The position numbers and the translations under genes are program-made. Shown in pieces: positions 62,621 to 64,000 of a DNA stretch of 64,000 nt (positions within the stretch are counted from its first letter, which is position 1; every line of letters starts with the position of its first letter). The notes under the pieces were generated by a model, which saw nothing but the letters and a program-made list of their open reading frames with translations, searched no databases and had not been told where the DNA came from. Location: contig OZ022238.1 of the NCBI GenBank assembly GCA_963978895.1, forward strand, positions 13,690,611 through 13,754,610. The letters are read 5' to 3'. The stretch is from Erpobdella octoculata (Eukaryota; Annelida; Clitellata; Hirudinida; Erpobdellidae).

Positions 62621-63540
62621 TAAACAATATAAAATATAATCTAACCAATACTTGATAAAAATTCCATTAGATATTATTTAAACTCTAGCAACAGGAACTT
62701 ATGAACAACAAAATTGGCGGATATTCTGACCTCATTGACTTCTCTCCAATAAATTCGCTAAATATAAATGTTCTAAAAAACCACGAAAAACAACAATAAA
62801 TTACAACATGCATACCTAATTAGAAAACGGAAGACTATCAGCATAATTTATCAACAGACACAAGAAAACAAACATTCAACAAGAGCATAGATAACTAAAG
62901 AAAAAAAATACTATATGAAAATGATTTGTTAATGGCCTCTATAAGGCAGCACTACCAATTACCCTAAAACTAATAACTATAAAAAATCTTTTTTTAAATC
63001 TTTAACATGATACCATACTGAAACAAACAACTACAAAAAACTTTTTTTCAATGACTAACAGGAAAACACACTATAAAAAAGCATCAGTGGTGATGACAAA
63101 CATTCAGAAAAAAGATAAATAATAATCAGGAGGATCAGTGCGTTCTTTACCTACAGCGTAGCCGAAAATTTTTACTGACAATATATTTTAACTGACAATA
63201 TAAGTGGAACGACAATACATTTTTTAATGACATTGTGTCGAAAAGTGTCATGGTGCTCCACCCCCTCACATCCCGTTCAGACGGGCCGGTTTGCCGTTTG
63301 CAGTTAAACTTAATGGTAATCTTGTGACTTAAAAACCTCTAAAAATTGAATTGAAAAACAACCAAAATACTAGCTTATGAATTCTATAATTTTCGTTTGA
63401 CAATTTTTAGCAGCTTTCAAAGATAATAAACTTTAAAATAAAAAGTCAATTATTGAATTGTTTATTTGTTATTAAAATAATAAATTCTTAGAACTTAAAA
63501 AAGTTTTTTATTGTTTATTTTCATTATAAATAAATAGGGA
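62621..63540. other. Non-coding stretch
   Basis: AT-rich DNA with no supported gene or repeat family. Confidence 0.4.
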
Positions 63541-63544
63541 TGTC

Positions 63545-63792
63545 ACGGGTAGTACTTTTTGGAGTTTTCGGGTTCGGGTTCGGGTTCGGGTTTGTGAAAC
63601 TAGAGTTTTCGGGTTCGGGTTTGTGAATCTAGAGTTTTCGGGTTTGTAAAACTCGAGTTTTCTGGTTCGGGTTTGTGAAACTCGGGTTTTCGGGTTCGGG
63701 TTTGTGAATCTAGAGTTTTCGGGTTTGTGAAACTCGGGTTTTCGGGTTCGGGTTTGTAGTTTTCAAAAAACCGTGTTCGGGTTCGGGTACTG
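63545..63792 (+). repeat. GGGTTCGGGTTTGTGAAACT minisatellite
   Basis: Irregular tandem units built from GGGTTC and TTTGTGAAACTAGAGTTTTC. The run starts with AGGGATGTCACGGGTA, which resembles a hAT-type end. A matching right end is not in the window. Confidence 0.7.
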
Positions 63793-64000
63793 GCTTATGA
63801 TTTCAAATTCCTGGATTGATTTTAAATTTACCTAGTGTATATACATATACAAACGAGAGCGATCAATTCATCCATTGGACATTACACGTATTGAATAAAC
63901 TCTAACAAGTTATTTTTTTAGCTTTCCAAATAATGTGATTTCTTTGGCCGAAGGAGGCTTAATTGTTTTAGTTCGATGGCGGCTCGGTCCGGCCAGATAA

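Noticed and set aside
63545..63792. Telomere-like GGGTT-rich repeat
   Set aside because: Units are irregular GGGTTC plus TTTGTGAAACT, not TTAGGG. More likely a minisatellite at a transposon end.

Overview
This is a eukaryotic, AT-rich, intron-rich window from an invertebrate animal. The genes have spliced coding exons with GT/AG borders, and the gene content is metazoan: fibrinogen-related proteins, a Cys-loop receptor, a profilin and a von Willebrand A domain. Most of the DNA is introns and transposable elements. A lophotrochozoan, for example a mollusc, is my best guess from the expanded PAN/fibrinogen lectin-like genes and the abundant non-LTR, Helitron and hAT elements. The species cannot be fixed from this sequence alone.

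Layout. (1) 1-650: edge of an LTR retrotransposon (SAP-like Gag start, minus strand) and a TGTA microsatellite. (2) 2.8-40.1 kb: three tandem plus-strand copies of a secreted fibrinogen-related gene, called A, B and C here. Each starts with a signal peptide and a PAN/Apple-like exon, then a 34-nt exon and a Thr-rich mucin-like exon. Intact copies add three exons for a shortened fibrinogen C-terminal domain. C (33.4-40.1 kb) joins into a clean 446-aa frame. A (2.8-12.7 kb) has three copies of the 34-nt + Thr cassette, the first broken, and joins into 388 aa. B (15.2-19.5 kb) has lost its fibrinogen part, and a LINE fragment lies where those exons should be. (3) 19.5-30.3 kb, between B and C: a LINE fragment, a 157-bp satellite, a leucine-rich hypothetical gene on the minus strand, and a decayed autonomous Helitron with its helicase. 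(4) 40.4-44.2 kb: a nest of non-autonomous Helitrons and TGTA microsatellites interrupted by a hAT element. (5) 44.7-49.5 kb, plus strand: four phase-compatible exons giving signal peptide, vWA-like domain, transmembrane helix and a cytoplasmic profilin domain. (6) 51.9-58.9 kb, minus strand: nine exons of an alpha7-like nicotinic acetylcholine receptor; its first exon was not found. (7) 59-64 kb: SINE, hAT, 5S rRNA-like and Helitron-family repeats.

How the genes relate. The A/B/C products look like secreted multi-domain recognition proteins (PAN + mucin stalk + fibrinogen lectin), evolving by tandem duplication, exon-cassette duplication and pseudogenisation. The vWA-TM-profilin gene next door would link an extracellular adhesion-type domain directly to an actin-monomer-binding domain; this is the most unusual thing in the window. 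The nicotinic receptor is an ordinary neuronal gene with conserved exon structure whose introns carry several mobile elements.
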